DNA of 64,000 nucleotides from Caulobacterales bacterium 32-69-10 (GTDB lineage Bacteria > Pseudomonadota > Alphaproteobacteria > Caulobacterales > Caulobacteraceae). Shown here in pieces: positions 1-11,486 of the stretch. The number at the start of each line of letters is the position of its first letter. The stretch's first letter is position 1. A program made the translations under genes and the position numbers. Location of the stretch: assembly GCA_002280485.1 (NCBI GenBank), contig NCED01000004.1:79809-143808 (forward strand), given 5' to 3'. The notes under the pieces are model-generated. The model was not told the origin of the DNA. It saw only the letters and a program-made list of their open reading frames with translations, and did no database searches.

Positions 1-243
1 CCTGCCGGTGTCGGGGTGGGCGGCCTGGTAGCGATAGCCGCGGGCGTCGGCGAACCAGCCCAGGTCCCCGAGGTTGGAATTGAGCACGGACATGGTCTTG
101 CCCCCCGCCAGGGCGTGCCGATAGAGCGGCGCGTCCTCGAGCAGGGCCATGACCTCGGCGACCAGGGCGGCCTGGTCGTCCCGGGCGAGGGCCTCGGGAT
201 AGAGCGCAAAGCCTGCGGGCGGGTGGAAGGCCATGCGACCCAT
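1..243 (-). CDS. alkB: AlkB, 2OG-Fe(II) DNA/RNA demethylase (N-terminal part, cut by window edge)
   Basis: The first 81 codons of a minus-strand gene are visible; the rest lies beyond position 1. AlkB oxidatively removes 1-methyladenine and 3-methylcytosine lesions using 2-oxoglutarate, Fe(II) and oxygen. The visible part matches the AlkB nucleotide-recognition lid: GGKTMSVLNSNLGDLGWF followed by GYRY and HPDTG, the pattern that precedes the catalytic HxD region in the family. The start is taken at the ATG at 243; a second in-frame ATG at 234 (giving MAFHPPAGF) is equally possible, and neither has an obvious Shine-Dalgarno. It is divergent from dnaK, as in Caulobacter. The catalytic half cannot be seen. 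Confidence 0.85.
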   Translation of the reverse strand, partial: MGRMAFHPPAGFALYPEALARDDQAALVAEVMALLEDAPLYRHALAGGKTMSVLNSNLGDLGWFADARGYRYQAAHPDTGR

Positions 244-389
244 CTGGGGCGTCGGCGCGGGAAGCGAAAGGCCGTAGCCGGGCGGGTGCGAGAAACCGTC
301 CTGGCCCGGCCGCGTCGCTCTGGCGCGCGGCCGTGGACTTCCATAAGAAAAAGCGCGGCAGCGCGCCCGCCTTGCGCCGGGTCAATGCC

Positions 390-417
390 CTTGCGGGGCG
401 GCGCGTGGTCACCATAT
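390..417 (+). promoter_or_regulatory. Candidate heat-shock (sigma-32) promoter of dnaK
   Basis: The 338-base space between alkB (start 243) and dnaK (start 582) holds no ORF I can support. Within it, CTTGCG (390-395), a 16-base spacer and CCATAT (412-417) resemble the alphaproteobacterial sigma-32 pattern (CTTG, about 17 bases, CYTAT). dnaK is known to be heat-inducible in Caulobacter and rpoH lies in this window, so such a promoter is expected; the exact site is my inference. It would leave a leader of about 155 bases. Confidence 0.45.
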
Positions 418-581
418 GCGCCAAAAGCATGGTTCGCGCACTTCGATGCGGGCCGGCGAGTGTTCGTTAGGCCGTCTCGGCGGCCGGCTTTTAGTTTTGG
501 ACCAAGGTTGGGGACGGACCCGGCGCGGCGCTTCGAAGAAGGCCGATGCGTTCGTCCGCCATGAAGGAGTTTGACCGCACC

Positions 582-2480
<1,899 letters not shown>

Positions 2481-2487
2481 TCGCCAG

Positions 2488-2524
2488 GGGGTCTCATGCG
2501 GCGAACCGCGCCGCGTGGGACCCC
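2488..2524 (+). other. Hairpin between dnaK and dnaJ
   Basis: A 16-base left arm (2488-2503), loop AACCG (2504-2508) and 16-base right arm (2509-2524) pair throughout, with two positions as G-U pairs. No T-run follows, so it is not a classical intrinsic terminator; it could be an attenuator or an mRNA 3'-end stabiliser making dnaK more abundant than dnaJ. A second, smaller GC hairpin (CCCGCG, loop, CGCGGG) lies at 2552-2568. Confidence 0.6.
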
Positions 2525-2613
2525 GCTAGTCTCTGTTATGCGTAGCCGCTTCCCGCGCTTGCCGCGGGATGGGGGCGGGCCCGGGATGGGCGCAATTTGA
2601 GGTCCACGCTTCG

Positions 2614-3759
2614 ATGGCGCGCGACTATTATGAACTGCTCGGAGTCTCTCGGACCTGCACCGAGACCGAGATGAAGACGGCCTTCCGCAAGCTGGCGATG
2701 GAGACCCATCCCGACCGGAATCCGGGCGATGCTGCGGCCGAGATCCGCTTCAAGGAAATCAACGAGGCCTATTCGATCCTCTCCGACGCCCAGAAGCGTG
2801 CGGCCTACGACCGCTTCGGCGAGGCCGGCGTCAACGGCATGAACGGCCGCGGCGGCGGCTTCCACGGCGACGCGGGCGACATCTTCGCCGAGGTGTTCGG
2901 CGAGATGTTCGGCGGCGGCCGGCGCAACACCGGCCCGGCCCGCGGCCAGGACCTGCGCTACGACCTGGAGATCAGCCTGGAGCAGGCCTACGCCGGCGCC
3001 GAGGTCGAGATCGTGGTGCCCTCGACGGTGTCCTGCGAGACCTGCGACGGCTCGGGCGCCAAGCCCGGCACCTCGCCCACCGCCTGCGGCGCCTGCGGCG
3101 GCGCCGGCCGCATCCGCACCGCCCAGGGCTTCTTCGCCGTCGAACGCACCTGCCCTCGCTGTTCTGGCGCCGGCCGGGTCGTCTCCGACCCCTGCCGCGC
3201 CTGCCATGGCGCCGGCCAGGTACGGCGCGAGCGCAAGCTGCAGGTCCGCATCCCCGCTGGCGTCGACGACGGCGCCCGCATCCGCCTGGCGGGGGAGGGC
3301 GACGCGGGCGCCCGCGGCGGCCCCCGCGGCGACCTCTACATCTTCCTGTCGGTCTCGCCGCACGAGCTGTTCGACCGCGACGGCCTGGATCTGCTCTGCA
3401 CCGTGCCGGTCAAGATGTGCGAAGCCGCGCTCGGCGGTGAGATCGAGGCCCCGTGCCTGGCGGGTCTTGCCGGCGACGGCGACTGCCGGATCAAGGTCAA
3501 GATCCCGGAAGGCTCCCAGACCGGCCGCACCGTGCGCATCAAGGGGCGCGGCATGCCGGCCCTGCGCGGCCGCGACAAGGGCGACCTAGTGGTCGAGCTC
3601 TATGTCGAGACCCCCACCAACCTGTCGGCCCGTCAGAAAGAGCTGATGCGCGAGCTGCAGGAAAGCTGCGGCGAGGATCACCATCCCCGCCACGCCGGCT
3701 TCTTCAACAAGGCTCGCCGCTTCTGGGACGGGCTGACCGGCGAGCGGGAAGAGGCCTAG
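2614..3759 (+). CDS. dnaJ: Chaperone DnaJ (type I Hsp40)
   Basis: 381 residues. Co-chaperone that delivers clients to DnaK and stimulates its ATPase. J-domain at residues 1-70 with HPD at 32-34; Gly/Phe-rich linker around 71-105 ([13 protein letters not shown]); four CxxCxGxG zinc repeats at 141-202 ([32 protein letters not shown]); then the beta-rich substrate-binding domains. The start ATG at 2614 gives [11 protein letters not shown], the standard family start; the upstream in-frame extension is unconserved. The Shine-Dalgarno is weak. Second gene of the dnaK unit. Confidence 0.97.
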   Translation: MARDYYELLGVSRTCTETEMKTAFRKLAMETHPDRNPGDAAAEIRFKEINEAYSILSDAQKRAAYDRFGEAGVNGMNGRGGGFHGDAGDIFAEVFGEMFGGGRRNTGPARGQDLRYDLEISLEQAYAGAEVEIVVPSTVSCETCDGSGAKPGTSPTACGACGGAGRIRTAQGFFAVERTCPRCSGAGRVVSDPCRACHGAGQVRRERKLQVRIPAGVDDGARIRLAGEGDAGARGGPRGDLYIFLSVSPHELFDRDGLDLLCTVPVKMCEAALGGEIEAPCLAGLAGDGDCRIKVKIPEGSQTGRTVRIKGRGMPALRGRDKGDLVVELYVETPTNLSARQKELMRELQESCGEDHHPRHAGFFNKARRFWDGLTGEREEA

Positions 3760-3768
3760 GCGCCAAGG

Positions 3769-3786
3769 CCCGCCCGATCGGGCGGG
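3769..3786. other. Perfect 18-bp GC palindrome after dnaJ
   Basis: CCCGCCCGATCGGGCGGG reads the same on both strands. As RNA it would form a tight GC stem just after the dnaJ stop, but no T-run follows. Possible transcript 3'-end structure; no protein partner is suggested by the sequence. Confidence 0.4.
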
Positions 3787-3856
3787 ACGGGGACAGTGGT
3801 AGCCATACCCCTCCCGAGGCGGCATATCTGGGCGCGACCTTCGCCGGAGCCGCCCC

Positions 3857-4633
3857 ATGACCGAACCCGTCAAGCTCGCCGTCGCCGGAGCGCTCGGCCG
3901 CATGGGCCATGCGGTGGTCAAGGCCGCCCATGACCGCCCACAGATCGAGGTCGTCGCCCGCTTCGACCGCGACCTGGCCCTGTCCGGCGAGCCTGGCCTC
4001 GTCGATCGGGCTCGGGCCCTGTCCCTCGCCGAGGTGGTCGTCGACTTCACCAGCGGCGCGGCCTCGGCCGAACTGGCGGGGCTGGCGGCGGCGCGGGGCG
4101 GACCGGCCCTGGTCATCGGCTCCACCGGCTTCACCGCCGACGACGACGCGGCGATCATCGAGGCGGCCCGGCGCGTGGCCATCGTCCGCTCGGGCAACTT
4201 CTCCCTCGGCGTCAACGTCCTGCTGGGGCTGGTGGCTCAGGCGGCCAGGGCCCTGGGGCCGGCGGCCTATGACATCGAGGTGACCGAGGCGCATCATCGC
4301 CGCAAGGTCGATGCCCCGTCGGGCACGGCGCTGATGTTGGGCGAGGCGGCGGCCCAGGGCCGGGGGGTGGCGCTGGAGGATTCGGCGGTGCGCACCCGGG
4401 ACGGGGTGACCGGGCCTCGCCCCGACGGCGCCATCGGCTTTTCGGTGATCCGCGGCGGCGGGATCGTGGGGGAGCACAGCGTGATGTTCTGCGCCGAGGA
4501 TGAGATCCTCACCCTGTCGCACTCGGCCCGCGACCGCTCCCTGTTCGCCCGCGGCGCGGTGGAGGCGGCCCTTTGGGTCCGTGGCAGGCCGCCCGGCCTC
4601 TACGACATGCGGGACGTGCTCGGCTTCAGATGA
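3857..4633 (+). CDS. dapB: 4-hydroxy-tetrahydrodipicolinate reductase DapB
   Basis: 258 residues. NAD(P)H-dependent step of the diaminopimelate/lysine pathway, feeding peptidoglycan. N-terminal Rossmann loop GALGRMG near residue 11, and the DapB signature [18 protein letters not shown] near 150, with the catalytic His pair, Lys and the substrate-binding SGT. The ATG at 3857 gives the usual short N-terminus. It lies 97 bases after dnaJ on the same strand. asd at 13.2 kb, an earlier step in the same pathway, is not part of this unit. Confidence 0.96.
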   Translation: MTEPVKLAVAGALGRMGHAVVKAAHDRPQIEVVARFDRDLALSGEPGLVDRARALSLAEVVVDFTSGAASAELAGLAAARGGPALVIGSTGFTADDDAAIIEAARRVAIVRSGNFSLGVNVLLGLVAQAARALGPAAYDIEVTEAHHRRKVDAPSGTALMLGEAAAQGRGVALEDSAVRTRDGVTGPRPDGAIGFSVIRGGGIVGEHSVMFCAEDEILTLSHSARDRSLFARGAVEAALWVRGRPPGLYDMRDVLGFR

Positions 4634-4646
4634 ACCGCCCATTGCC

Positions 4647-6080
4647 ATGAACAGGTCAGGCGGCCTCGCACGTCTGGACGCCACCGCCCAGCTGAAGGCG
4701 CTGGAGACGCGCCGGCTGTCGGCCGCCGAACTGCTGGAGGCCAGCGTGGCCACCGCCGACGCCGCCAAGTCCCTCAACGCGGTGGTGCGGCGCGACCTCG
4801 ATCGGGCCCGGCAGAAGGCCCGGAGCATCGACGAGCGCCGCCACGCGGGCGAGACCGCCGAGGCCCTGGGCCTGCTGGCCGGCCTGCCGATGACGGTGAA
4901 GGACACCCTGGACGTGGACGGCATGGCCGCCACCGCCGGGACCAAGGCTCTGCAGGGCCGGGCCGCCGGCGACGCGGCGGCGGTGGGCCGGGTGCGCACC
5001 GAGGGCGCGGTGATCTGGGGCAAGACCAACACCCCGGCCCTGGCTGACGATTTCCAGACCTCGAACGCCCTTTACGGGACCACCCGCAACCCGTGGGACG
5101 AGGCCCTTACCCCCGGCGGGTCGTCCGGCGGCGCGGCGGCGGCCCTGGCGGCGGGCGTCACGCCGCTGGAGATCGGCTCGGACCTGGCCGGGTCGTTGCG
5201 GATTCCGGCCAGCTTCTGCGGGGTCTTCGCCCACAAGCCGACCTATGGCCTCGTTTCCCAGCGCGGCCATACGCCGCCGGCGCCCGGCACGGCCGCCGAG
5301 CCGGACCTGAACGTCATCGGGCCCATGGCCCGCTCGGCGCGGGACCTGCGCCTGTTGCTGTCGATCATGGCCCAGGCGCCCATGCCGGCGAAGGCCGCAC
5401 CCGTGGCCCTGCCGGACCTGAAGGTCGGCCTGTGGCTGGAGGAGCCGGCCTTCGCCCTCGACGCCGAGGTGGGGGCGGTCGTCGAGGCCTTCGCCGGCGC
5501 CCTGGGCGCCGCCGGGACCTCGGTCCTGCGGATCGAGAGCCCCGTGGACCCCGAGCGCCTGCTCGATACCTTCGCGGTCCTGATGTACGCCGCCAGCGAC
5601 GAGGGCCGCGAGGCCCTGTGGCTGCGCCCCGCCGCCAAGCTGGCGCGGGGTTTGGGCGCGACGCGGACCTCCTGGGCCGGAACCCTGCTGGCCCGCACCG
5701 TCCGCCACCGGGAGTGGATGCGATCGAACGAGGCGCGGGCGCGGATGGGTCTGGCCATGGCCGCCGCCTTCTCGCGCTACGACGTGATCGTCGCCCCGGC
5801 CGCCCCCTGCACGGCCTTTCCCCATGACCCGAAGAGCCGCAGGCGGCGCAAGGTCCGCCGGGCCGACGGCCGCAGCTTTCCCTATGGGGCGTTGATGGAC
5901 TGGTCGGCCCTGGCCTCGGCCTGCGGCCTGCCGGCGACGGTGGTCCCGGCCGGGCTCAGCGCCGGCGGCCTGCCCGTGGGGGTGCAGATCATCGGCCCGC
6001 GCGGGGCCGACTCCAAGACCCTGGCCGTGGCCCAGGCCATCGAGGAGAACCTCGGCGGCTTCACCTCGCCGCCGGGCTAG
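4647..6080 (+). CDS. Amidase signature family amidase
   Basis: 477 residues. Amidase-signature hydrolase with a Ser-cisSer-Lys triad: Lys in MTVKDTLDV, cis-Ser in GGSSGGAAAALAAG, and nucleophile Ser in IGSDLAGSLRIPASF. This shows the fold and chemistry but not the substrate. The start is the ATG at 4647, 13 bases after the dapB stop; the longer frame overlapping dapB is rejected as a shadow. It is probably co-transcribed with dapB. It is not GatA in context, since gatB and gatC are absent. Small-molecule amide hydrolysis is the likeliest role. Confidence 0.85.
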   Translation: MNRSGGLARLDATAQLKALETRRLSAAELLEASVATADAAKSLNAVVRRDLDRARQKARSIDERRHAGETAEALGLLAGLPMTVKDTLDVDGMAATAGTKALQGRAAGDAAAVGRVRTEGAVIWGKTNTPALADDFQTSNALYGTTRNPWDEALTPGGSSGGAAAALAAGVTPLEIGSDLAGSLRIPASFCGVFAHKPTYGLVSQRGHTPPAPGTAAEPDLNVIGPMARSARDLRLLLSIMAQAPMPAKAAPVALPDLKVGLWLEEPAFALDAEVGAVVEAFAGALGAAGTSVLRIESPVDPERLLDTFAVLMYAASDEGREALWLRPAAKLARGLGATRTSWAGTLLARTVRHREWMRSNEARARMGLAMAAAFSRYDVIVAPAAPCTAFPHDPKSRRRRKVRRADGRSFPYGALMDWSALASACGLPATVVPAGLSAGGLPVGVQIIGPRGADSKTLAVAQAIEENLGGFTSPPG

Positions 6081-6159
6081 ACGCCGCTCATCGTCAAGAC
6101 GATCTTTACGCCGTGGCCCTACTGTCCGGGGCAGTTCACCCCCGACGTCGAGACGGCCC

Positions 6160-6708
6160 GTGTTCAACGCCGACCCCAAGATCATGCAACGCCTCGCCGC
6201 CAATATGCAGCGGGTGCTGGTGATCGACTTCAACGCTGGGTCCGCCAAGCTGGCGGGGGAGCTGATGAAGGAGATCGGCGCGCGCCAGATCGTCGGCGCA
6301 TCGAAGACCGACCGGGCCCTGGCCATCGCCCAGGATTTCGACCCCCATCTCATCCTGACCGAGCTGAACGGTCCTGGGCTCGACGGCCTGGAGTTCACCC
6401 GCCAGCTGCGCCGCAGCCCGTTCGCCTGCCGTAAGGTCCCGGTGATCGTGATGACGGCCGAGGCCACCGCGGCCTCGATCACCGGGGCGCGCAACGCCGG
6501 CATGCACGAGTTCCTGCGCAAGCCCTACACCGCCGGCGACCTGTTCAAGCGGGTCGAGAACGTGATCCTGAAGCCGCGCCCGTGGATCGAGGCGGTGATG
6601 TACGTCGGCCCCGATCGCCGTCGCTTCAACAGCGGCGAGTTCACCGGCGCCCGCAAGCGGCGGTCCGACGGCGGCGCGCCCGCCGAAATGCTCGCCAGGG
6701 CCGGCTGA
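6160..6708 (+). CDS. Receiver-domain response regulator with Glu at the phosphorylation site
   Basis: 182 residues from a GTG at 6160; an ATG at 6184 (MQRLAANMQRV) is an alternative start. One CheY-like receiver domain (about residues 17-140) followed by a short basic tail with PDRRRF and no DNA-binding domain. Strand 1 keeps only one acidic residue (VLVIDFN instead of the usual DD), and the phospho-acceptor position in HLILTELNGPGLDG is Glu68 where Asp is expected. The switch Thr (VIVMTAEA) and Lys (FLRKPYTAGDL) are kept. Glu there can mimic phosphorylation, so a constitutive or non-phosphorylated scaffold role is plausible. No histidine kinase is nearby. Confidence 0.85.
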   Translation: MFNADPKIMQRLAANMQRVLVIDFNAGSAKLAGELMKEIGARQIVGASKTDRALAIAQDFDPHLILTELNGPGLDGLEFTRQLRRSPFACRKVPVIVMTAEATAASITGARNAGMHEFLRKPYTAGDLFKRVENVILKPRPWIEAVMYVGPDRRRFNSGEFTGARKRRSDGGAPAEMLARAG

Positions 6709-6769
6709 GCGCGCCAGCGCCGTCAGCGAGGCGCTTCTTGTTCCCATAGGCCGACGTCATCCGACATAG

Positions 6770-6803
6770 TGGGCCCCATCCGACTTGCGCCGGCAGGGGC
6801 CCA
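6770..6803 (+). promoter_or_regulatory. Inverted repeat overlapping the start of the double-methyltransferase gene
   Basis: TGGGCCCC (6770-6777) and GGGGCCCA (6796-6803) are perfectly complementary across an 18-base loop. The last base of the right arm is the A of the ATG at 6803, so the mRNA stem would bury the start codon. It could limit translation or be an operator; this is inference from position. Confidence 0.45.
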
Positions 6804-9325
6804 TGGACTACGCCACGACCTATGACGGATACTGGCTACGCCCCGACAGGTTCGGCGAGTCCAGCTTTCCCGACCCTCGGCCCATCGCCCGCAACATCAT
6901 AGGCGCCCTCGGAGCGGGCTCGTTCCTGGACATCGGCTGTGGGATGGGCGACCTGGTCCAGGCGCTTATGCTCGACGGCATGGACGCGCAGGGGGTCGAC
7001 GTCTCGGCGGTAGCGGTAGCCGAAGCTTCGCGCCGCGCCCCCGGCCGGTTCCACGTCGGCTCGGTCCTGGCCCTGCCCTTTCCGGATGCGAGCTTCGACA
7101 ACGTCGTCTCTACCGACTGTCTTGAGCATCTGGCGCCTGAGGATGTAGCCGCCGCCCTGCGCGAAATGAGACGGGTCGCCCGCAGGGGGGCCTACTTGGT
7201 GATCGCCACCCGGCCGGACCGCGAGCGGGCGTGGCATCTAACCGTCCGGGATCGCCGGTTCTGGGAAAGCGCCGCCTTGGAAGCAGGCTTCCGGCGTCAT
7301 CCGGCGGCGTTGCGAGTCACGCCCTATGGCGCCCTGGACCGGGAGGTCGGCGAGACCACCCTCGCGCTCGAGGCGATGCCCCCCGGCGTGGCCGAGGCGT
7401 GGCCCCTGGAGGCGCTTTCCGCCGATCGTGAACTCCACATGGACATGCTGCGCGAGCCGGGCTCGCGCTCCGACGCCCACCTGATGCGCTATCACTGGGC
7501 GGCAAGGTTCGCGCGAGCGGGCGATCGGATCCTGGATGCCGCCTGCGGCATGGGTTACGGGGCCTGGTTGCTGGCCAGCCAGACCGAAGCAGCCGAAGTG
7601 CTCGGGTTGGATATCGACGAGGCCGGCATCGCCTATGCTCGCCAGGCGTTCAGCGGGCTGGACAAGCTCCGGTTCGAGATCGCCGGCCTGCCTGAAGGGC
7701 TCGCCCGCCTCTCCGAGAACAGCTTTGACCTGATCACCTCGTTCGAGACGCTGGAGCATGTGGTCGATCCGGCGGCTCTGCTCGAGGCTTTCGCCCGCCT
7801 ACTGGCCCCGGGGGGACGGGTGCTCGTAAGCGTACCGAACGACTGGTCCGACGAAACCGGGCGCGACCCGAACCCATACCATTTCGACGTGTACGACTGG
7901 CCGAAGCTCAAGGCCCTCGTCGAAAGGGACTTCCTGCTCGACCGGGCGGCGACGCAGACGGCGGACCGGGCGAAGCTGAACGGCGCCTGGTCGCGCCAGG
8001 GGAGGGTGTGGGAAGAGTTCGATCCGGTGCTGGGCGTCCCGCCAAGGCCCGCCGAATGGCTGATAGCGGCAGGCCAGAAGCGGTTCGCCGGCCCCGGCCT
8101 GCCGCCCTGGGACAGGGCGGCCCGCGTCGCGGGCCAGCCGTCCAGCGCGCCGCCCGTCGATTTCGCGGGGATGCTCGACAATCCCTGGCTGGTTCGCGGC
8201 CTTGTCGACCGGGGCACGCGGCTTAACGCGCCCGGAGCGCTGGCGGCGGTCTGCGCTGAGTTGGCCATCAAGGGGGAGCCGCACGACGCCGCCGCCGCGG
8301 TGACCGTCCTGGGCTATCGCCTGCTTGAAGATCCAAAGGCGAGCAGCAGCGCCGTCCGGTCGCACCTCGACTCCATTTCGGCGCGGCTGCGCGTGCTTGA
8401 GCCGGGCGGGGGGCCTCACGCCTTACGTTGGCGCGTGTCCCTTTGCTTCGTGGCGGCCCGCCTGGCCCAGAAGATCGGCGACCTCGATGCGGCGGAAGCC
8501 TGGTTCGAGCGGGTGCTGTCCGAAGATGCGGCGCGCTTCGGACCTACTCTCTTCACCAAGACCACCGAAGCCTGCCATCGCCTGGGCTGGTTGAAGCGGG
8601 CGAAGGGCGACCTGACCGGCGCAGGTTCGGCCTGGGCGCGCGGCCTGGAAGAGGCGGAACGCATGCTCGCCCTACCGGTTCGCGACGCCTTCGGTCCCCA
8701 GGGCACCCGTTTCGCCTTCGTCTTCGACGAATATTCGGCCGTCTGCGAGACGGCCAACCTATGCGCCATGGCCTTGGAGCGACTGGAGACCGACCCGCAG
8801 AATGCCTTGCGGCAGTCGGAAGTGCTCAGCCGGCCCCGCCGACGCGTCGAGCTGCTGTCGGAGGAGCTCCGCCTGACGCGGGCCCGAGGCGCTTCTCCAG
8901 AGCCTGTGGCGGGCGCTCAGTTCTGGACGGTCCGCGAACTGCTGCGGACCAACAAGTGGTGCCGGCCTCCCGAACCCGCCAATCCGCACCTGCATCTACA
9001 CCCCACCGCGCTTGGCCATGAGGATCAGCCGGAGGCGATCATGCAGGCGCCGCTTCCCAAGAACGCGCGGCACGTGTTCATCGTCGCCGAGGCCATCAGC
9101 CCAGCCAGTCCCGGCGTGGTCGTGATGATCGGCGGCGCGAACGCGCCCGACGCGTCGATGCTGAGGCTGGAGCTCGCGGCGAGGGAGCCGCAGGTGCTGC
9201 GCCTGGACGCGGCTGACCTGCGGGAGGCTCACGGCGGCGAAATCCGGGTCACGGTCGCGACCCGGGCGCTAGCGCGCAGCATCTCCTCCTCAGGCGTGCG
9301 CGTCACCTGGCTCGGTGTCGCCTGA
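6803..9325 (+). CDS. Double class I SAM methyltransferase with long C-terminal helical region
   Basis: 840 residues. Two SAM-dependent methyltransferase domains stand in tandem: domain 1 (about 30-170) has FLDIGCGMGD at 41-50 and DCLEHL at 105-110; domain 2 (about 225-400) has ILDAACGMGYG at 243-253, VLGLDIDEAG and SFETLEHV at 313-320. Residues about 450-720 are Ala-rich helical and TPR-like, and the last 110 look beta-rich. Such multi-domain proteins often act in surface-glycan or secondary-metabolite modification, but no glycosyltransferase is adjacent, so the substrate is unknown. It sits alone between the response regulator and rpoH, with weaker codon bias than its neighbours, which hints at acquisition. 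Start ATG at 6803; the frame upstream adds only six residues. Confidence 0.8.
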   Translation: MDYATTYDGYWLRPDRFGESSFPDPRPIARNIIGALGAGSFLDIGCGMGDLVQALMLDGMDAQGVDVSAVAVAEASRRAPGRFHVGSVLALPFPDASFDNVVSTDCLEHLAPEDVAAALREMRRVARRGAYLVIATRPDRERAWHLTVRDRRFWESAALEAGFRRHPAALRVTPYGALDREVGETTLALEAMPPGVAEAWPLEALSADRELHMDMLREPGSRSDAHLMRYHWAARFARAGDRILDAACGMGYGAWLLASQTEAAEVLGLDIDEAGIAYARQAFSGLDKLRFEIAGLPEGLARLSENSFDLITSFETLEHVVDPAALLEAFARLLAPGGRVLVSVPNDWSDETGRDPNPYHFDVYDWPKLKALVERDFLLDRAATQTADRAKLNGAWSRQGRVWEEFDPVLGVPPRPAEWLIAAGQKRFAGPGLPPWDRAARVAGQPSSAPPVDFAGMLDNPWLVRGLVDRGTRLNAPGALAAVCAELAIKGEPHDAAAAVTVLGYRLLEDPKASSSAVRSHLDSISARLRVLEPGGGPHALRWRVSLCFVAARLAQKIGDLDAAEAWFERVLSEDAARFGPTLFTKTTEACHRLGWLKRAKGDLTGAGSAWARGLEEAERMLALPVRDAFGPQGTRFAFVFDEYSAVCETANLCAMALERLETDPQNALRQSEVLSRPRRRVELLSEELRLTRARGASPEPVAGAQFWTVRELLRTNKWCRPPEPANPHLHLHPTALGHEDQPEAIMQAPLPKNARHVFIVAEAISPASPGVVVMIGGANAPDASMLRLELAAREPQVLRLDAADLREAHGGEIRVTVATRALARSISSSGVRVTWLGVA

Positions 9326-9331
9326 AGCCCC

Positions 9332-10219
9332 TCACGCCTCCATCAGGTTGCGTTCCACCGCGGCGGTCCGCATCGCCTTCTGCAGCTTCTCGAAGGCGCG
9401 GACCTCGATCTGGCGCACCCGCTCGCGGCTGACCCCGTACTCGCCGGCCAGTTCCTCCAGCGTGGTGGGGTCGTCCTTGAGCCGGCGCTGGGTCAGGATG
9501 TGCTTCTCCCGGTCGGAGAGCCCCTCCATCGCCTCGGCCAGCAGCTCCTGGCGCAGGCCGCGCTCCTCGTTCTCGGCGACCGTGGTCTCCTGACTGACCG
9601 AGACGTCGTCGACCAGCCAGTCCTGCCATTCGCTCTCGCTGTCGGAACGCAGCGGGGAGTTCAGCGACGAATCCGGGCCGGAAAGGCGCCGGTTCATCGA
9701 GATGACCTCGTCGTTGGTCACGCCCAGCTTGGTGGCGATCTGGGCCACGTGGTCCGGGTGCAGGTCGCCCTCTTCCAGGGCGCTGATCTCGGACTTGGCC
9801 TTGCGCAGGTTGAAGAACAGCTTCTTCTGCGCCGCCGTCGTGCCCATCTTCACCAGCGACCAGGAGCGCAGGATGTATTCCTGGATCGAGGCGCGGATCC
9901 ACCACATGGCGTAGGTCGCCAGCCGGAAGCCCTTGTCGGGTTCGAACTTCTTGACCGCCTGCATCAGGCCGACGTTGCCCTCGGACACGACCTCGCCGAT
10001 CGGCAGGCCGTAGCCGCGGTAGCCCATGGCGATCTTGGCCACGAGGCGAAGGTGCGAGGTGACGAGCCGATGGGCGGCCTCGGTGTCCTCGTGCTCGCGC
10101 CAGCGCTTGGCGAGCATGAACTCCTCGTCCTTGGTCAGCATCGGGAACTTGCGGATCTCGGTCAGGTACCGAGACAGACCGCCTTCCGGCGAGATGACCG
10201 CCAGAGAATTCGTAGCCAT
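9332..10219 (-). CDS. rpoH: Heat-shock sigma factor RpoH (sigma-32)
   Basis: 295 residues. Directs RNA polymerase to heat-shock promoters such as the one proposed for dnaK. Visible: region 2 with GYGLPIGEVVSEGNVGLMQ and FRLATYAMWWIRASIQEYI; the RpoH-specific box QKKLFFNLRKAK just after it; region 4 helix-turn-helix GVSRERVRQIEVRAFEKLQ. The N-terminus MATNSLAVISPEGGLSRYL is typical of alphaproteobacterial RpoH. It lies downstream of rluD on the same strand with a 142-base gap containing a candidate promoter, and convergent to the methyltransferase gene. Confidence 0.97.
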   Translation of the reverse strand: MATNSLAVISPEGGLSRYLTEIRKFPMLTKDEEFMLAKRWREHEDTEAAHRLVTSHLRLVAKIAMGYRGYGLPIGEVVSEGNVGLMQAVKKFEPDKGFRLATYAMWWIRASIQEYILRSWSLVKMGTTAAQKKLFFNLRKAKSEISALEEGDLHPDHVAQIATKLGVTNDEVISMNRRLSGPDSSLNSPLRSDSESEWQDWLVDDVSVSQETTVAENEERGLRQELLAEAMEGLSDREKHILTQRRLKDDPTTLEELAGEYGVSRERVRQIEVRAFEKLQKAMRTAAVERNLMEA

Positions 10220-10337
10220 GAAACCATTTCCCCTACGCGCCAGTCAGCAGTGTCGGGGGCGTCGCCATTCTCCTGAAAAAGCAGGGCTTGATCAGGCCGT
10301 GGAAGCGCGGCGTCCTCGTGCGCGTTGCAACTGCGAC

Positions 10338-10361
10338 ATATAGGCGAGGGTTGCGTTCCTT

Positions 10362-10366
<5 letters not shown>
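10338..10366 (-). promoter_or_regulatory. Candidate promoter for rpoH
   Basis: On the minus strand, CTTAAA (10366-10361), a 17-base spacer and CTATAT (10343-10338) form a plausible -35/-10 pair. The -35 overlaps the rluD stop codon. rpoH commonly has its own, partly autoregulated promoter in Caulobacter; which sigma factor would use this one is not clear from the bases. Confidence 0.35.
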
Positions 10367-11372
<1,006 letters not shown>

Positions 11373-11377
11373 CTCTC

Positions 11378-11475
11378 GTCATCGCCCGGCCTGTCCGGGC
11401 GACCCAAGCGAGGCGTCAGGATCGGGCACGTCGCTTGGGTCCCCCGGATCGCCTTGCGGGCGACCGGAGGATGAC
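11378..11475. repeat. REPIN-like inverted pair upstream of rluD
   Basis: The left unit (11378-11411) and right unit (11431-11475) are inverted. Each reads GTCATC, a GC stem-loop, then GACCCAAGCGA toward the centre; the stems differ (CCGGCC..CCGGGC against CCGGTCGCC..GGCGATCCGG). The spacer is 19 bases. It lies between rluD and the ferritin-like gene, both on minus. The right unit resembles the single copy at 37643-37684. Confidence 0.75.
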
Positions 11476-11486
11476 CGATAGCGGGA

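Noticed and set aside
4647..6080. Amidase as GatA of the Glu-tRNA amidotransferase
   Set aside because: No gatB or gatC nearby, and the flanking sequence does not follow the GatA pattern; general amidase is safer.
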